Shown piece by piece: positions 36,136 to 44,737 of a stretch of 48,255 bases of DNA. The notes below the pieces were generated by a model, which searched no databases, was not told the DNA's origin, and saw only the letters and a program-made list of their open reading frames with translations. Made by a program: the position numbers and the translations under genes. Origin of the DNA: Paenibacillus senegalimassiliensis (GTDB taxonomy: Bacteria > Bacillota > Bacilli > Paenibacillales > Paenibacillaceae); the NCBI RefSeq assembly GCF_001486585.1, contig NZ_LN909032.1, forward strand, positions 1 through 48,255, given 5' to 3'. How positions within the stretch are numbered: the first letter of the stretch is position 1; every line of letters begins with the position of its first letter.

Positions 36136-38031
36136 TTAGACGAGATCAGCCTGCACTTCATTTTCCTCCCGCCCCGCTTGCTGTGCCAGCGGCAACGTAA
36201 TCGTAACAACGGTCCCTTCACCTAGCTCACTCTCAATCACCATCGTTCCACGATGTCCCTCTATGATACGATGGCTGATCATAAGTCCAAGTCCGGTCCC
36301 TTTTTCCTTATTCGTATAGAAAGGCTCGCCCAGCTTATGAAGCCGCTCCTTGGCAATCCCCTCGCCCTCATCAATGACCCGCAGTATGGCATGTTGTCCC
36401 TCAATCTCCAAATCAAGAATAATCTTCCCGCCTTTCGGCATAGCCTCCATGGCATTCTTCAGGATATTGATAAACACCTGCTTCAATTGATTCTCTTCAC
36501 AGTGTACCAGAATTGGACTCGGAGAGAAAAGTACATCAAATTCAATATTACGCAGATGAGCTTCGCTGTCGAGTAAGGAGGTGACATCACCCACGGTAAA
36601 ACGAACATCCTTGATTTGAAATTGCACAGCTTGAGGCTTGGCCAAAATTAGGAACTCACTAACAATCAAATTAATACGATCGAGTTCCGATAACATCACG
36701 TCAGTATGCATGACATTAATTGCCCCAGTTCGTTGTTGCATTTGCAAAAAGCCTCGCAGCGTTGTTAGAGGATTACGAATCTCATGCGCAACTCCCGCCG
36801 CAAGCTGTCCTACGGTTGTAAGCTTCTCCGAGCGGCGCAGCAATTCATCCATTCTGTTATGCTCCGTCATATCGCGGGAAATGGTGATTAACGCCGTAAT
36901 TTCGCCCTCCTGGTCAAAGACCGGCGACACGCTGATGCTCACCTCAACCAAGCTTCCGTCCTTGCGAAGACGCACCGTCTCTGCCAGAACAGAAGCCGAC
37001 CGGCTGATCACTTCCGCTTCATGCTGCCAGACCGGACGGCCATCCTGCTCTGAGGATGGGATAAAGTTCAGCACAGAACCAACGATTTCCTCGCTGGTCC
37101 AACCATACAGGCTCTCAAAAGCGGAGTTAACCTGCAACACTCTCCCCTTCACATCTGTAACGTGAATCGCATCGGCCGTCTGACTGATGATGGATTCCAA
37201 GTATTCTTTCATGGAGCGATTCTCTTCGTTCTTCCGCTTCAGCTCTGCCGTATACTCCCCCAGATTGTCGGCCATGGAGTTGATCTTGTGTGCCAACAAA
37301 CCAAGTTCATCACGGCGGCCAACCTTCAGGCGATTTTCGAATTGGCCAGCGGAAAGGACATTCACCTGATCAAGAATATGGCGAATCGGGCGAATTAGCC
37401 CGCCGGACAGCCAATAACTGGCCAAAATCAACAACCCCAGTAATCCAAGTGAAACGAGAATCTGGCTCACAATCTGCTCTGTAATTACCGCTGCAATGGG
37501 GTCATAACTTGATACAACCCGGATGACGTAGGGTTCTTGCATGCTGGCCATAATAGGCACGTAGCTCTCTAGTACATGCTTGCCGTCAATCCATGTGTTA
37601 TAGAGCACGCTACGGTTCTGAGCAATTGCCTCTTTGACTGCCTCTTCCACTACCTGATCATTCTTATAGTTGTATGTACCGAACAGCCAGCGTCTATCAT
37701 CCGTGTATCCCGGGTCAATTCCGGTAATCTCCAGCAGGTCCTTATTTCGCGTGAGCGATCTCTCCCAAATACGCTCCGGGCTGGTCATTTGCAGGACAGG
37801 CTCAATCATATCCTCACTCATCTTATCGCCAAGCGTCAATTTCACATAATTGTAAACTGATCGGCTCTGCTCGACAGCAATCGCTATATGATTGGCCGTA
37901 AGCATCATATTGTCCTCACTGTCTTTATGCAGATTATCACGGGTCAATAAGAAGCTAAGCACAATATTTAAAGACAAGATAATCAGGGAAAAACAAGATA
38001 TAATTAAAGCGAGCTTAGTCTTAATGGTCAT
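36136..38031 (-). CDS. Sensor histidine kinase with PAS domain, sporulation-kinase type
   Basis: The protein has 631 residues from the ATG at 38031, nine nt after GGAGGTG; 22 further upstream codons lack a site. Two membrane segments (about 6-29 and 186-208) enclose an outside sensor region of ~155 residues, probably Cache-like. HAMP (about 209-262), PAS (about 280-390), HisKA with H416 (AAGVAHEIRNPLTTLRGFLQM) and HATPase (N, G1 and G2 boxes, GTGLGLMISHRI) follow. The HEIRNPLTTLRGF box is typical of kinases that feed the Spo0F phosphorelay. No cognate response regulator adjoins it. The ligand is unknown. Confidence 0.9.
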   Translation of the reverse strand: MTIKTKLALIISCFSLIILSLNIVLSFLLTRDNLHKDSEDNMMLTANHIAIAVEQSRSVYNYVKLTLGDKMSEDMIEPVLQMTSPERIWERSLTRNKDLLEITGIDPGYTDDRRWLFGTYNYKNDQVVEEAVKEAIAQNRSVLYNTWIDGKHVLESYVPIMASMQEPYVIRVVSSYDPIAAVITEQIVSQILVSLGLLGLLILASYWLSGGLIRPIRHILDQVNVLSAGQFENRLKVGRRDELGLLAHKINSMADNLGEYTAELKRKNEENRSMKEYLESIISQTADAIHVTDVKGRVLQVNSAFESLYGWTSEEIVGSVLNFIPSSEQDGRPVWQHEAEVISRSASVLAETVRLRKDGSLVEVSISVSPVFDQEGEITALITISRDMTEHNRMDELLRRSEKLTTVGQLAAGVAHEIRNPLTTLRGFLQMQQRTGAINVMHTDVMLSELDRINLIVSEFLILAKPQAVQFQIKDVRFTVGDVTSLLDSEAHLRNIEFDVLFSPSPILVHCEENQLKQVFINILKNAMEAMPKGGKIILDLEIEGQHAILRVIDEGEGIAKERLHKLGEPFYTNKEKGTGLGLMISHRIIEGHRGTMVIESELGEGTVVTITLPLAQQAGREENEVQADLV

Positions 38032-38365
38032 GTGGCTTCCCACCTCCAAGATAAATGTGGATATATATGGGAATCCAGGGCTGTCTACTCTCATCATACC
38101 TGTTATGTAATGTTTTGCAAAGACATTGAAATCCCCAGATTACTTTCTTACAATAAGTAAAAGTTAGTCATTGTACACAATCGCATCAAGTTGATTTATC
38201 CACAAAGTATTAACATATTAACAATCGCTTTGAATAATATGTGAGTAAAATTGGGGATATTGCAGCACTTATGCACAATGTTATTAACAACATGTTAACA
38301 ACGAATACTTGTTCGTTGCACAAAATATGAGGATATCACCGAATTTGAAGGAGTTGAATTAAAGC
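38032..38365. promoter_or_regulatory. AT-rich intergenic region with two DnaA-box-like sites
   Basis: This 334-nt divergent gap between the kinase and tadA contains TTATCCACA (38196-38204, perfect DnaA box) and TTATGCACA (38269-38277, TTATNCACA). It also has clustered TTAACA repeats, including the palindrome TTAACA-ACA-TGTTAA near 38285-38300. No small gene with a ribosome site is seen. It could be a DnaA-responsive control region or DnaA titration site. Confidence 0.5.
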
Positions 38366-38863
38366 ATGCCATTCTCATCCCCCCTCATTCCCGAGCCTCC
38401 CGCCTCCATTCACTCTCATGAGCATTGGATGGCTGAAGCCATCGAGGAAGCTCGTCAAGCTGAAGCCATTGGGGAGGTCCCCATCGGCGCCATTGTCGTC
38501 TGGGGTGACGAGATTGTGGGACGTGGGCATAATCTACGGGAGAGCTCCCGGGACGGCACCGCCCACGCAGAAATGATTGCCATTCGCGAAGCCAGTAATC
38601 ACTTCGGGGCTTGGCGACTGCTCCATTGCCGTCTTTATGTTACGCTAGAACCCTGTCCTATGTGTGCCGGAGCCATAGTCCAGTGCCGTGTTCCCCATAT
38701 TATCTATGGGGCACCTGACCCCAAGGCAGGCTGCGCAGGGACATTGATGAACCTGTTGCAGGAACCGCGCTTTAACCATCGTACCGAAGTCACTCACGGC
38801 ATTATGCAGGAGGAGTGTGCTTCCTTGCTGACAACCTTCTTCCGGAGGCTGCGCAGCAAATAA
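38366..38863 (+). CDS. tadA: tRNA-specific adenosine deaminase TadA
   Basis: This 165-residue zinc enzyme has H67-A-E69 (HAEMIAI; Glu is the proton shuttle) and C97-P-M-C100 (PCPMCAGAI) as ligands. It deaminates adenosine 34 to inosine in tRNA-Arg(ACG). The first ~20 residues are Pro/Ser-rich and poorly conserved. The ATG has GGAG 12 nt upstream, which is long, so initiation at an internal Met (about residue 22) cannot be excluded, though no site precedes it. In Bacillus tadA (yaaJ) adjoins scr-dnaX; here it is about 34 kb away. Confidence 0.94.
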   Translation: MPFSSPLIPEPPASIHSHEHWMAEAIEEARQAEAIGEVPIGAIVVWGDEIVGRGHNLRESSRDGTAHAEMIAIREASNHFGAWRLLHCRLYVTLEPCPMCAGAIVQCRVPHIIYGAPDPKAGCAGTLMNLLQEPRFNHRTEVTHGIMQEECASLLTTFFRRLRSK

Positions 38864-38882
38864 ACCCTCTACTAAAACATAT

Positions 38883-38923
38883 AAACCTCCAGCCCTATTG
38901 AAAAACATAAGGCTGGAGGTTTT
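38883..38923 (+). terminator. Terminator of tadA
   Basis: A 12-bp stem AAACCTCCAGCC/GGCTGGAGGTTT with a 16-nt loop runs into TTTTAT on the plus strand. The A-run on the left would also allow termination of the convergent lipoprotein gene. Confidence 0.88.
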
Positions 38924-38980
38924 ATAATGTTAGCTTACTCGCTTCGAGCTATGTCCAATAGCTGGAGTGGTCGATGGTGT

Positions 38981-40006
38981 CTAATAGCCAAAGCTACGCA
39001 TAGCTTCCAGCCATTCCGCTGTACCCATTGTATTTGTGGGGATGTCGGTTTCAAATACCGGCTGCTCATTGATCTCACTATACTGGCGTGTCACTCTCAA
39101 GGTCATCTGTGCGCTCTCCTGGGCGCTTGGAATGTCCAAGGTAAGGTCTACGTCCATCGTAGTGTACACAGGATAATTCTGTTCGTCTATAGCGGTCTGA
39201 ATCGTTAGTTGATGAATTGCCATCCCATCTGCCAAATGGTTAGGGAAGAAGGGATAGCCCTGCTGCTTCCAATTACTTTGTACTTCCGGCAAGACTTGTC
39301 CCTTAAGAACCTCGCGCGCTTGCTGCACCTGATCATTGGAGACGGCAAACTGTACTACTTGCTTCGCCGGCACCTCTTCAGGTAGTGTAGCTTGCTCTAC
39401 CTCAACGTATCTGAAATAGGTATCCCCATCATAGCCAGCCAACAAGGCCGTTATGAACGAAGAACCCAGTTGCTGTACTTCCTCGCCATTTACTTCCGGT
39501 AAACCTGTGGCTGCTTGGTCACTTCGCTGGGCGAGCTCCTTGAAATCCAAGACCACAAACTGCCCCACAAGCTCTTCCGGCATCGGAAGCAACGGCGTGC
39601 TTGGCAACTGTACATACAGCTTGTCCGGAGTGATCACCAGGGGGAGCGTTACCGTAGTAGCTACCTTGCCCTGAAGCTTGATCTCCAGCACTGCTTCAGA
39701 TTGGGCCGGCTCCTTATGGTAAACCTGACGAATATGGATGTCAGCGTCTTTTAGCCACGGCAGCAAGGCACTCATCGCTGACGATTCTGGTGATTCTGAA
39801 ATTTCCGCTTCTTCAGCGGTCTCCGAGCCTAGCTCCATACTCAAGATTTCAATTCGGCTCTCCGCTACATAGGAGTCCGCCTCCAGCATCTTGCTGACAG
39901 CCAAGCTTAAAGTATCCTTGGGCGCCTTTTGACCGGTACAGCCAGGTACGATAAGTACCAGCGCAAACGCAAATAGCAAAGTAATGATTACGCTTCTCTT
40001 GAACAT
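38981..40006 (-). CDS. Lipoprotein of unknown function
   Basis: This 341-residue protein has a lipoprotein signal and lipobox VPGC (C23). The mature part has a LppX/LolA-like feel: a short helix (TLSLAVSKMLEADSY), then alternating beta strands such as LEIKLQGKVATTVTLPLVI and DKLYVQLPS. This pattern fits small outer-face lipoproteins that cradle hydrophobic ligands, but I cannot assign a family. A Glu/Ser-rich stretch (about 60-78) interrupts it. The gene stands alone, convergent with tadA and after the yitT-like gene. Confidence 0.78.
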   Translation of the reverse strand: MFKRSVIITLLFAFALVLIVPGCTGQKAPKDTLSLAVSKMLEADSYVAESRIEILSMELGSETAEEAEISESPESSAMSALLPWLKDADIHIRQVYHKEPAQSEAVLEIKLQGKVATTVTLPLVITPDKLYVQLPSTPLLPMPEELVGQFVVLDFKELAQRSDQAATGLPEVNGEEVQQLGSSFITALLAGYDGDTYFRYVEVEQATLPEEVPAKQVVQFAVSNDQVQQAREVLKGQVLPEVQSNWKQQGYPFFPNHLADGMAIHQLTIQTAIDEQNYPVYTTMDVDLTLDIPSAQESAQMTLRVTRQYSEINEQPVFETDIPTNTMGTAEWLEAMRSFGY

Positions 40007-40068
40007 AAACCCTCCTACGGGCTTCTTTTCTATAGTTACATGTCATTTGGGATTTGCGTTTCAGCTTG

Positions 40069-40989
40069 TTAATGAATTGCTTTTTTCTTGAAACGCCCAC
40101 CCTTAACATCATGGATATTTCCGACTGCCATAAATGCATGCTCGTCATAATGATTGACGATTTCCTTGAGCTTGGCTTCCTCCAAGCGGGTAATCACGCA
40201 GAAGATGACTCTCTTCGGGTCCCCCGAGAAGCCCCCTTCGCCTGATAAGTAAGTAACTCCACGGCCCAAACGACTCAGGATCGCATCCCCGATTTCGTCA
40301 ATTTGGTCGCTGATAATCCAGACAGATTTGGATTCATCCAATCCATCCACGACGATATCAATCGTCTTATAGGCGATAAAATAAGCAAGAAGCGAGAACA
40401 AAGCTCGTTCCCATCCAAAGACAAAGCCTGCACCTAACAGAATGAAAAAGTTGAAGAACATAATCACTTCGCCCACGGAGAAGGGGGTTTTCCGGGAAAT
40501 GAGGATAGCCACAATCTCTGTACCATCCAGGGATCCGCCAAATCGAATCACTAGCCCTGTCCCCAAGCCCAGCAAAATACCACCAAAGACAAAAGCCAAT
40601 AACGTATCCGTGACAAAAGGCTCCACCGGATGCAATAACGCCGTGCCTAAGGACATAATCGTAATACCTATCAATGTGGATATGGCAAACGTCTTGCCAA
40701 TTTGTTTATAGCCGACAATTAAGAACGGAAGGTTGAATAGAAAGAGAAAAATCCCTAGTGGCAACTCTAATAAATAGGAGGTCATGACGGATACACCGGT
40801 TATACCGCCATCGGTAATTTTGTTAGGAACCAGAAATAGCTCCAATGCAACCGAAACAATCACGGCTCCGATGACAATAAACAATGTTCTGAACAATACA
40901 CTCCGCACGGAGCGTTGTTTATGTTGACGAACCTGCGTCGCGGTGTCGTAGTCCGTAACATGGCTGGGATTCACTACGTTCATAAGCAT
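40069..40989 (-). CDS. YitT family membrane protein
   Basis: The protein has 306 residues from the ATG at 40989, five nt after AAAGGA; a GTG one codon earlier and an ATG two codons later are alternatives. After a polar N-terminus, about five or six membrane segments form the DUF161 domain (repeats NKITDGGITGVSVM and GSLDGTEIVAILIS). A C-terminal DUF2179 domain (about 215-300; SVWIISDQIDEIGDAIL, TYLSGEGGFSGDPKRVIFCVITRLE) follows. The function of the family is not firmly known. It is monocistronic by spacing. Confidence 0.9.
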   Translation of the reverse strand: MLMNVVNPSHVTDYDTATQVRQHKQRSVRSVLFRTLFIVIGAVIVSVALELFLVPNKITDGGITGVSVMTSYLLELPLGIFLFLFNLPFLIVGYKQIGKTFAISTLIGITIMSLGTALLHPVEPFVTDTLLAFVFGGILLGLGTGLVIRFGGSLDGTEIVAILISRKTPFSVGEVIMFFNFFILLGAGFVFGWERALFSLLAYFIAYKTIDIVVDGLDESKSVWIISDQIDEIGDAILSRLGRGVTYLSGEGGFSGDPKRVIFCVITRLEEAKLKEIVNHYDEHAFMAVGNIHDVKGGRFKKKAIH

Positions 40990-41116
40990 CACGATCCTTT
41001 CACTCTCTGAGAGACACCTATCTTTATTATGACATTTTATCCGCTTCCTGTCTTGTGAATTCTATATTCAACGCTATGAGCAACGCATAGAGCGGTGGGC
41101 GACGCAATCACACCAA

Positions 41117-41141
41117 AACCCCCAGCCAAGAGCTGAGGGTT
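41117..41141 (-). terminator. Terminator of sspP
   Basis: A 10-bp stem AACCCTCAGC/GCTGGGGGTT with a 5-nt loop lies 19 nt after the sspP stop. The downstream side is TTGG rather than a full T-run. Confidence 0.65.
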
Positions 41142-41159
41142 GCCGGATGAAGCACCAGA

Positions 41160-41315
41160 TTATCCTTGCGGATTATGGTGATCAACATGGTTTTTATTTT
41201 TTACTTTCTTGGAGCCTGACAGCGGTTCTTGCCCATTCTTCTCCTCGTGCCGCTCACGCTTGCGGTCTGATTCGTTCTCGGAGCCGGCCGTCTGATACGT
41301 CTGGGGTTTGGTCAT
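41160..41315 (-). CDS. sspP: SspP-like small acid-soluble spore protein
   Basis: The protein has 51 residues from the ATG at 41315, ten nt after AGAGAGGA; an upstream in-frame Met lacks a site. The very hydrophilic sequence ends in GQEPLSGSKKVKNKNH, which matches the conserved EPLxGSKKVKNxNH core of SspP, a minor spore-core protein of Bacillus. The N-terminal half is Glu/Arg/Lys-rich and variable. A sigma-G-like promoter is placed correctly. Such proteins are made in the forespore; their individual role is unclear. Confidence 0.8.
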   Translation of the reverse strand: MTKPQTYQTAGSENESDRKRERHEEKNGQEPLSGSKKVKNKNHVDHHNPQG

Positions 41316-41342
41316 AACAGATTCATCCTCTCTTCTTATACA

Positions 41343-41372
41343 AATGATGGACATCTCGGTATTTGTTCATAC
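41343..41372 (-). promoter_or_regulatory. Candidate sigma-G promoter of sspP
   Basis: On the minus strand GTATG (41368-41372), exactly 18 nt, then CATCATT (41343-41349) resemble the sigma-G consensus GnATR-N18-CATnnTA, with two mismatches in the -10. It lies about 30 nt upstream of the sspP ATG. Confidence 0.6.
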
Positions 41373-41411
41373 GCAGGCTTAATGTGTGATGGAATAGCCG
41401 TCATTATGCAT

Positions 41412-41437
41412 AAAAAAAGAGAGCATCTCTGCTCTCT
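41412..41437 (-). terminator. Terminator of tRNA-Ser
   Basis: AGAGAGC/GCTCTCT, a 7-bp stem with a 6-nt loop, is followed by seven T on the minus strand, about 15 nt after the tRNA 3' end. Confidence 0.92.
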
Positions 41438-41451
41438 GGTTCGACGATATA

Positions 41452-41540
41452 TGGCGGAGAGGGTGGGATTCGAACCCACGTGGGCTTGCACCCTAACGGT
41501 TTTCAAGACCGCCCCGTTATGACCACTTCGGTACCTCTCC
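41452..41540 (-). tRNA. tRNA-Ser (anticodon UGA)
   Basis: The acceptor stem GGAGAGG/CCTCTCC, the anticodon loop CTTGAAA (anticodon TGA), a long class II variable arm and the T arm GTGGGTTCGAATCCCAC are all present. Discriminator G precedes an encoded CCA. It reads UCA and related Ser codons and lies downstream of serS, with its own promoter. Confidence 0.97.
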
Positions 41541-41571
41541 AAAGGTGAATCCGATTAGCGTAACAAATCAG

Positions 41572-41601
41572 ATTCTACCACACAAAGCACTAATTGTGCA
41601 A
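41572..41601 (-). promoter_or_regulatory. Promoter of tRNA-Ser
   Basis: TTGCAC (41596-41601), an 18-nt spacer and TAGAAT (41572-41577) on the minus strand lie between the serS stop and the tRNA. The start would be near 41565, about 25 nt upstream of the tRNA. Confidence 0.7.
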
Positions 41602-41602
41602 G

Positions 41603-42889
41603 TTATTTTCTCTTAGTGATTTTATCAATATTACCCATGTATGGACGCAGCAGTTCCGGAATTTCCACGCTGCCATCTTCTTGCTGGTAGTTCTCCAGAA
41701 TAGCAGCTACAGTTCGTCCTACAGCCAATCCTGAACCGTTGAGCGTGTGCACAAATTCCGGCTTAGCCTTCGGCTCTGGACGGAATCGGATATTGGCCCG
41801 ACGCGCCTGGAAGTCCTCAACGTTAGAGCACGAAGAAATTTCGCGGTAAACTCCACTTTCCGGCAGCCATACTTCCAGATCGTAGGTTTTAGCCGATGTA
41901 AAGCTCATATCACCAGTGCACAAGGCCAGCACCCGATACGGCAGGTTAAGCAATTGCAGCACTCGTTCGGCGTTGGCCGTCATCAACTCCAACTCTTCAT
42001 ACGAATGATCCGGATGAACGACTTTAATCATTTCTACCTTATTGAATTGATGCTGGCGAATCAGCCCGCGGGTATCACGCCCAGCCGCTCCGGCTTCCGA
42101 CCGGAAGCAAGAACTATAGGCCACATATTTGCGCGGCAAATCCTCCGCGTTCAGAATCTCGTCACGGTGATAGTTGGTCACCGGCACCTCAGCCGTCGGA
42201 ATGAGGTAATACTCGCTGCCACCGGATAACTTGAACAAGTCTTCCTCAAATTTAGGAAGCTGCCCCGTTCCATACAGACTGTCGCGATTGACGATATATG
42301 GTGGCAACATCTCTTCATAGCCGTGTTCATTGCTGTGCAAGTCCATCATAAAGTTAATGAGCGCACGCTCCAAGCGGGCCCCTAATCCTTTGTAAAAGGT
42401 AAATCTGGACCCGGTTACCTTGGCTGCTGCTTCAAAATCCAGGATCCCCAGATCAGCCGCTACATCCCAATGAGCCTTCGGAGCAAAGCTGTAGGACTTA
42501 GGCTCACTCCACCGGCGCACTTCCACGTTGTCTTCCTCAGAGGCGCCTACAGGTACACTTTCATGCGGAATATTCGGAATGGACATCATCAGTTCCTCAA
42601 TATCCGCTTCCAATGCCCGAACTTCCTCATCCAGCTCTTTAATGCGGTCGCCGACCTGGCGCATCTCCAAGATCAGTTCGTCCGCATCCTCCTTGTTCTT
42701 CTTCCGCTGGGCCACTTCCGCCGATACTGTGTTCCGGCGGTTCTTCAAAGCCTCGTTCTCTTGAAGCAACTCGCGGCGTTTCTCATCCAACCGCGGAAAA
42801 CCTTCGATCAAATCCAGCGATTTCCCCCGGCGCTTCAGCGCATCTTCCACTCTGGCATAATCATTTCTCATTACTTTCACATCTAACAT
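41603..42889 (-). CDS. serS: Serine-tRNA ligase
   Basis: This 428-residue class II synthetase has an N-terminal antiparallel coiled-coil arm (about 28-105; Glu/Lys/Arg-rich) that grips the long variable arm of tRNA-Ser. The catalytic core has motif 2 ([25 protein letters not shown]) and motif 3 ([18 protein letters not shown]). The ATG follows AGGAGGG by 7 nt. tRNA-Ser(UGA) lies just downstream. A T-box leader, known for Bacillus serS, is not recognisable in the 140 nt upstream. Confidence 0.97.
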   Translation of the reverse strand: MLDVKVMRNDYARVEDALKRRGKSLDLIEGFPRLDEKRRELLQENEALKNRRNTVSAEVAQRKKNKEDADELILEMRQVGDRIKELDEEVRALEADIEELMMSIPNIPHESVPVGASEEDNVEVRRWSEPKSYSFAPKAHWDVAADLGILDFEAAAKVTGSRFTFYKGLGARLERALINFMMDLHSNEHGYEEMLPPYIVNRDSLYGTGQLPKFEEDLFKLSGGSEYYLIPTAEVPVTNYHRDEILNAEDLPRKYVAYSSCFRSEAGAAGRDTRGLIRQHQFNKVEMIKVVHPDHSYEELELMTANAERVLQLLNLPYRVLALCTGDMSFTSAKTYDLEVWLPESGVYREISSCSNVEDFQARRANIRFRPEPKAKPEFVHTLNGSGLAVGRTVAAILENYQQEDGSVEIPELLRPYMGNIDKITKRK

Positions 42890-43032
42890 GAGTAGTCCCT
42901 CCTAGAATCATCCCTGCACAGACCTGCCGACCTTCTCTTTGGAAGACTCTCCGGACGGAAAGGCTGCTATGGAATATAGAAACGCCGTATAAACAGATAA
43001 AACCTTAACCCATCAAAGGAGTCAAGGTCTGC

Positions 43033-43611
43033 TTACGGCTGCTTGGCTTGCTTGACCATCTCTACAAAATACGTATGCAGCGAATAATCATCCGTCAGCT
43101 CCGGATGGAACGACGACACTAGCAAATGCCCCTGACGGGCCGTAACGATCTCATCCTTGTAAACGGACAATACTTCTACCCCTTCTCCCACAGCCGTAAT
43201 TAACGGCGCACGGATGAATACGGCACGAAGCGGAGCCTCCAGTCCTTTTACCTCAAGATCCGTCTCAAAGCTCTCCTTCTGGCGTCCAAAGGCGTTACGG
43301 GATACCTTGATATCCATTAACCCGAGATGAGCTTCTTCACCACTCTCGATTTCCTTCGCCATCACAATCAGACCTGCACAGGTACCAAATACGGGCTTGC
43401 CCTGCTCCGAAAAAGCTTGAATGGCCTGAATAAAATCATACTTGCGCATCAGTTTGCCGATGGTGGTGCTCTCCCCGCCAGGGATGATCAAGCCATCCAC
43501 TTCGGCCAGTTCCTGCGTATGCTTGACCGCGACACCTTCTACCCCGGCCTTCTCCAAGCTACGCACATGCTCGGCAACAGCGCCTTGCAGCGCCAACACT
43601 CCTACTCTCAT
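43033..43611 (-). CDS. pdxT: Pyridoxal 5'-phosphate synthase glutaminase subunit PdxT
   Basis: This 192-residue class I glutamine amidotransferase has nucleophile C78 (FGTCAGLI), H169 and E171 (SSFHPELT), and the oxyanion segment PGGESTT. It supplies ammonia through a tunnel to PdxS, which builds PLP from ribose 5-phosphate and glyceraldehyde 3-phosphate. It follows pdxS by 114 nt, with a strong hairpin in the gap. Confidence 0.97.
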   Translation of the reverse strand: MRVGVLALQGAVAEHVRSLEKAGVEGVAVKHTQELAEVDGLIIPGGESTTIGKLMRKYDFIQAIQAFSEQGKPVFGTCAGLIVMAKEIESGEEAHLGLMDIKVSRNAFGRQKESFETDLEVKGLEAPLRAVFIRAPLITAVGEGVEVLSVYKDEIVTARQGHLLVSSFHPELTDDYSLHTYFVEMVKQAKQP

Positions 43612-43648
43612 GACAAACCTTCTTTCTCTCGCAGCCTAAACTATATGT

Positions 43649-43679
43649 ACCCCGGCCATTGGTCAACAACGGCCGGGGT
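43649..43679 (-). promoter_or_regulatory. Intercistronic hairpin between pdxS and pdxT
   Basis: A 9-bp GC-rich stem ACCCCGGCC/GGCCGGGGT with a 13-nt loop is not followed by a T-run. It might protect the pdxS mRNA 3' end or lower pdxT expression. Function is inferred from position only. Confidence 0.6.
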
Positions 43680-43725
43680 GAGTATCCTTATTTACTATGG
43701 ATAACTAATAAAAGCTGTTCAGGAA

Positions 43726-44607
43726 TTACCAGCCGCGATCCGACATACGCTCTGCCGGGGACAGCTTGGAAATCTCAATGCCCTTCATCGGAGTACCCAG
43801 GTTCTTGGACACTTCGGCAATCAGCTTGTAATCTGTGTAATGAGTTGTTGCTTCCACAATAGCACGGGCAAACTTCTCAGGGCTATCCGATTTGAAAATA
43901 CCAGAGCCCACGAATACACCGTCAGCTCCTAAATGCATCATCAAAGCAGCGTCAGCCGGTGTAGCTACACCACCTGCAGCAAAGTTAACCACTGGCAGCT
44001 TGCCATTCTCATGCACCTCAAGCAACAGATCGTAGGCTACGCCCAGATTTTTCGCTTCGGCATACAATTCATCTTTGGACAAGTTTTGCACCTTACGAAT
44101 TTGGCTGTTAATCAAGCGCATATGGCGTACCGCTTCGACAATATTCCCGGTTCCCGGTTCGCCCTTCGTACGAAGCATGGAAGCCCCTTCGCCAATCCGG
44201 CGCAGAGCCTCGCCCAAATCCTTCGCTCCACAGACGAACGGTACTGTAAATTCACGTTTATCAATATGGAAGACTTCGTCTGCCGGAGTCAGCACTTCAC
44301 TTTCATCCAGATAGTCTACCCCAAGGGATTCCAGAACTTTCGCTTCCACATAATGACCGATCCGTGCCTTAGCCATGACGGGAATGGAGACGACCTTCAT
44401 CACCTCTTCAACGATCGTAGGGTCTGCCATACGGGCCACGCCACCGGCTGCCCGAATATCGGAAGGAACGCGCTCCAGTGCCATAACGGCGGTAGCTCCA
44501 GCCGCTTCAGCAATCTTAGCCTGTTCGGCATTCATGACGTCCATAATAACGCCACCCTTTTGCATTTCAGCCATACCTCTTTTTACACGCGATGTTCCTG
44601 TTTCCAT
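43726..44607 (-). CDS. pdxS: Pyridoxal 5'-phosphate synthase lyase subunit PdxS
   Basis: The protein has 293 residues from the ATG at 44607, seven nt after GGGGGG. It is a TIM-barrel enzyme of very high conservation, forming a dodecamer with PdxT. The active-site Lys K80 ([13 protein letters not shown]) binds ribose 5-phosphate, D23 sits in GGVIMDV, and the phosphate loops [16 protein letters not shown] and [12 protein letters not shown] are intact. The C-terminal tail is present ([18 protein letters not shown]). A good promoter lies upstream. Bacillus has the same dacA-pdxS-pdxT-serS order. Confidence 0.98.
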   Translation of the reverse strand: METGTSRVKRGMAEMQKGGVIMDVMNAEQAKIAEAAGATAVMALERVPSDIRAAGGVARMADPTIVEEVMKVVSIPVMAKARIGHYVEAKVLESLGVDYLDESEVLTPADEVFHIDKREFTVPFVCGAKDLGEALRRIGEGASMLRTKGEPGTGNIVEAVRHMRLINSQIRKVQNLSKDELYAEAKNLGVAYDLLLEVHENGKLPVVNFAAGGVATPADAALMMHLGADGVFVGSGIFKSDSPEKFARAIVEATTHYTDYKLIAEVSKNLGTPMKGIEISKLSPAERMSDRGW

Positions 44608-44639
44608 GTCCAATCCCCCCGATAATAATCTAACTTACT

Positions 44640-44668
44640 ATTTTACAATATTCGCCCTAAATATACAA
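44640..44668 (-). promoter_or_regulatory. Promoter of pdxST
   Basis: TTGTAT (44663-44668), a 17-nt spacer and TAAAAT (44640-44645) on the minus strand, 33 nt upstream of the pdxS ATG, separate pdxST from dacA. Confidence 0.75.
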
Positions 44669-44737
44669 CCCTTTTACTAGGGATTCAATCCTACTTGAAG
44701 CCCTTCGTGATCGGAATATTTTAGATTTCCTTTTTAT

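Noticed and set aside
38032..38365. Region considered as the chromosomal replication origin
   Set aside because: Only two DnaA-box-like sites, and neither dnaA nor dnaN is adjacent; an origin would need a larger box cluster.
42890..43032. Possible T-box leader upstream of serS
   Set aside because: The conserved AGGGTGGNACCGCG segment and a terminator/antiterminator pair are not present in the 143 nt.
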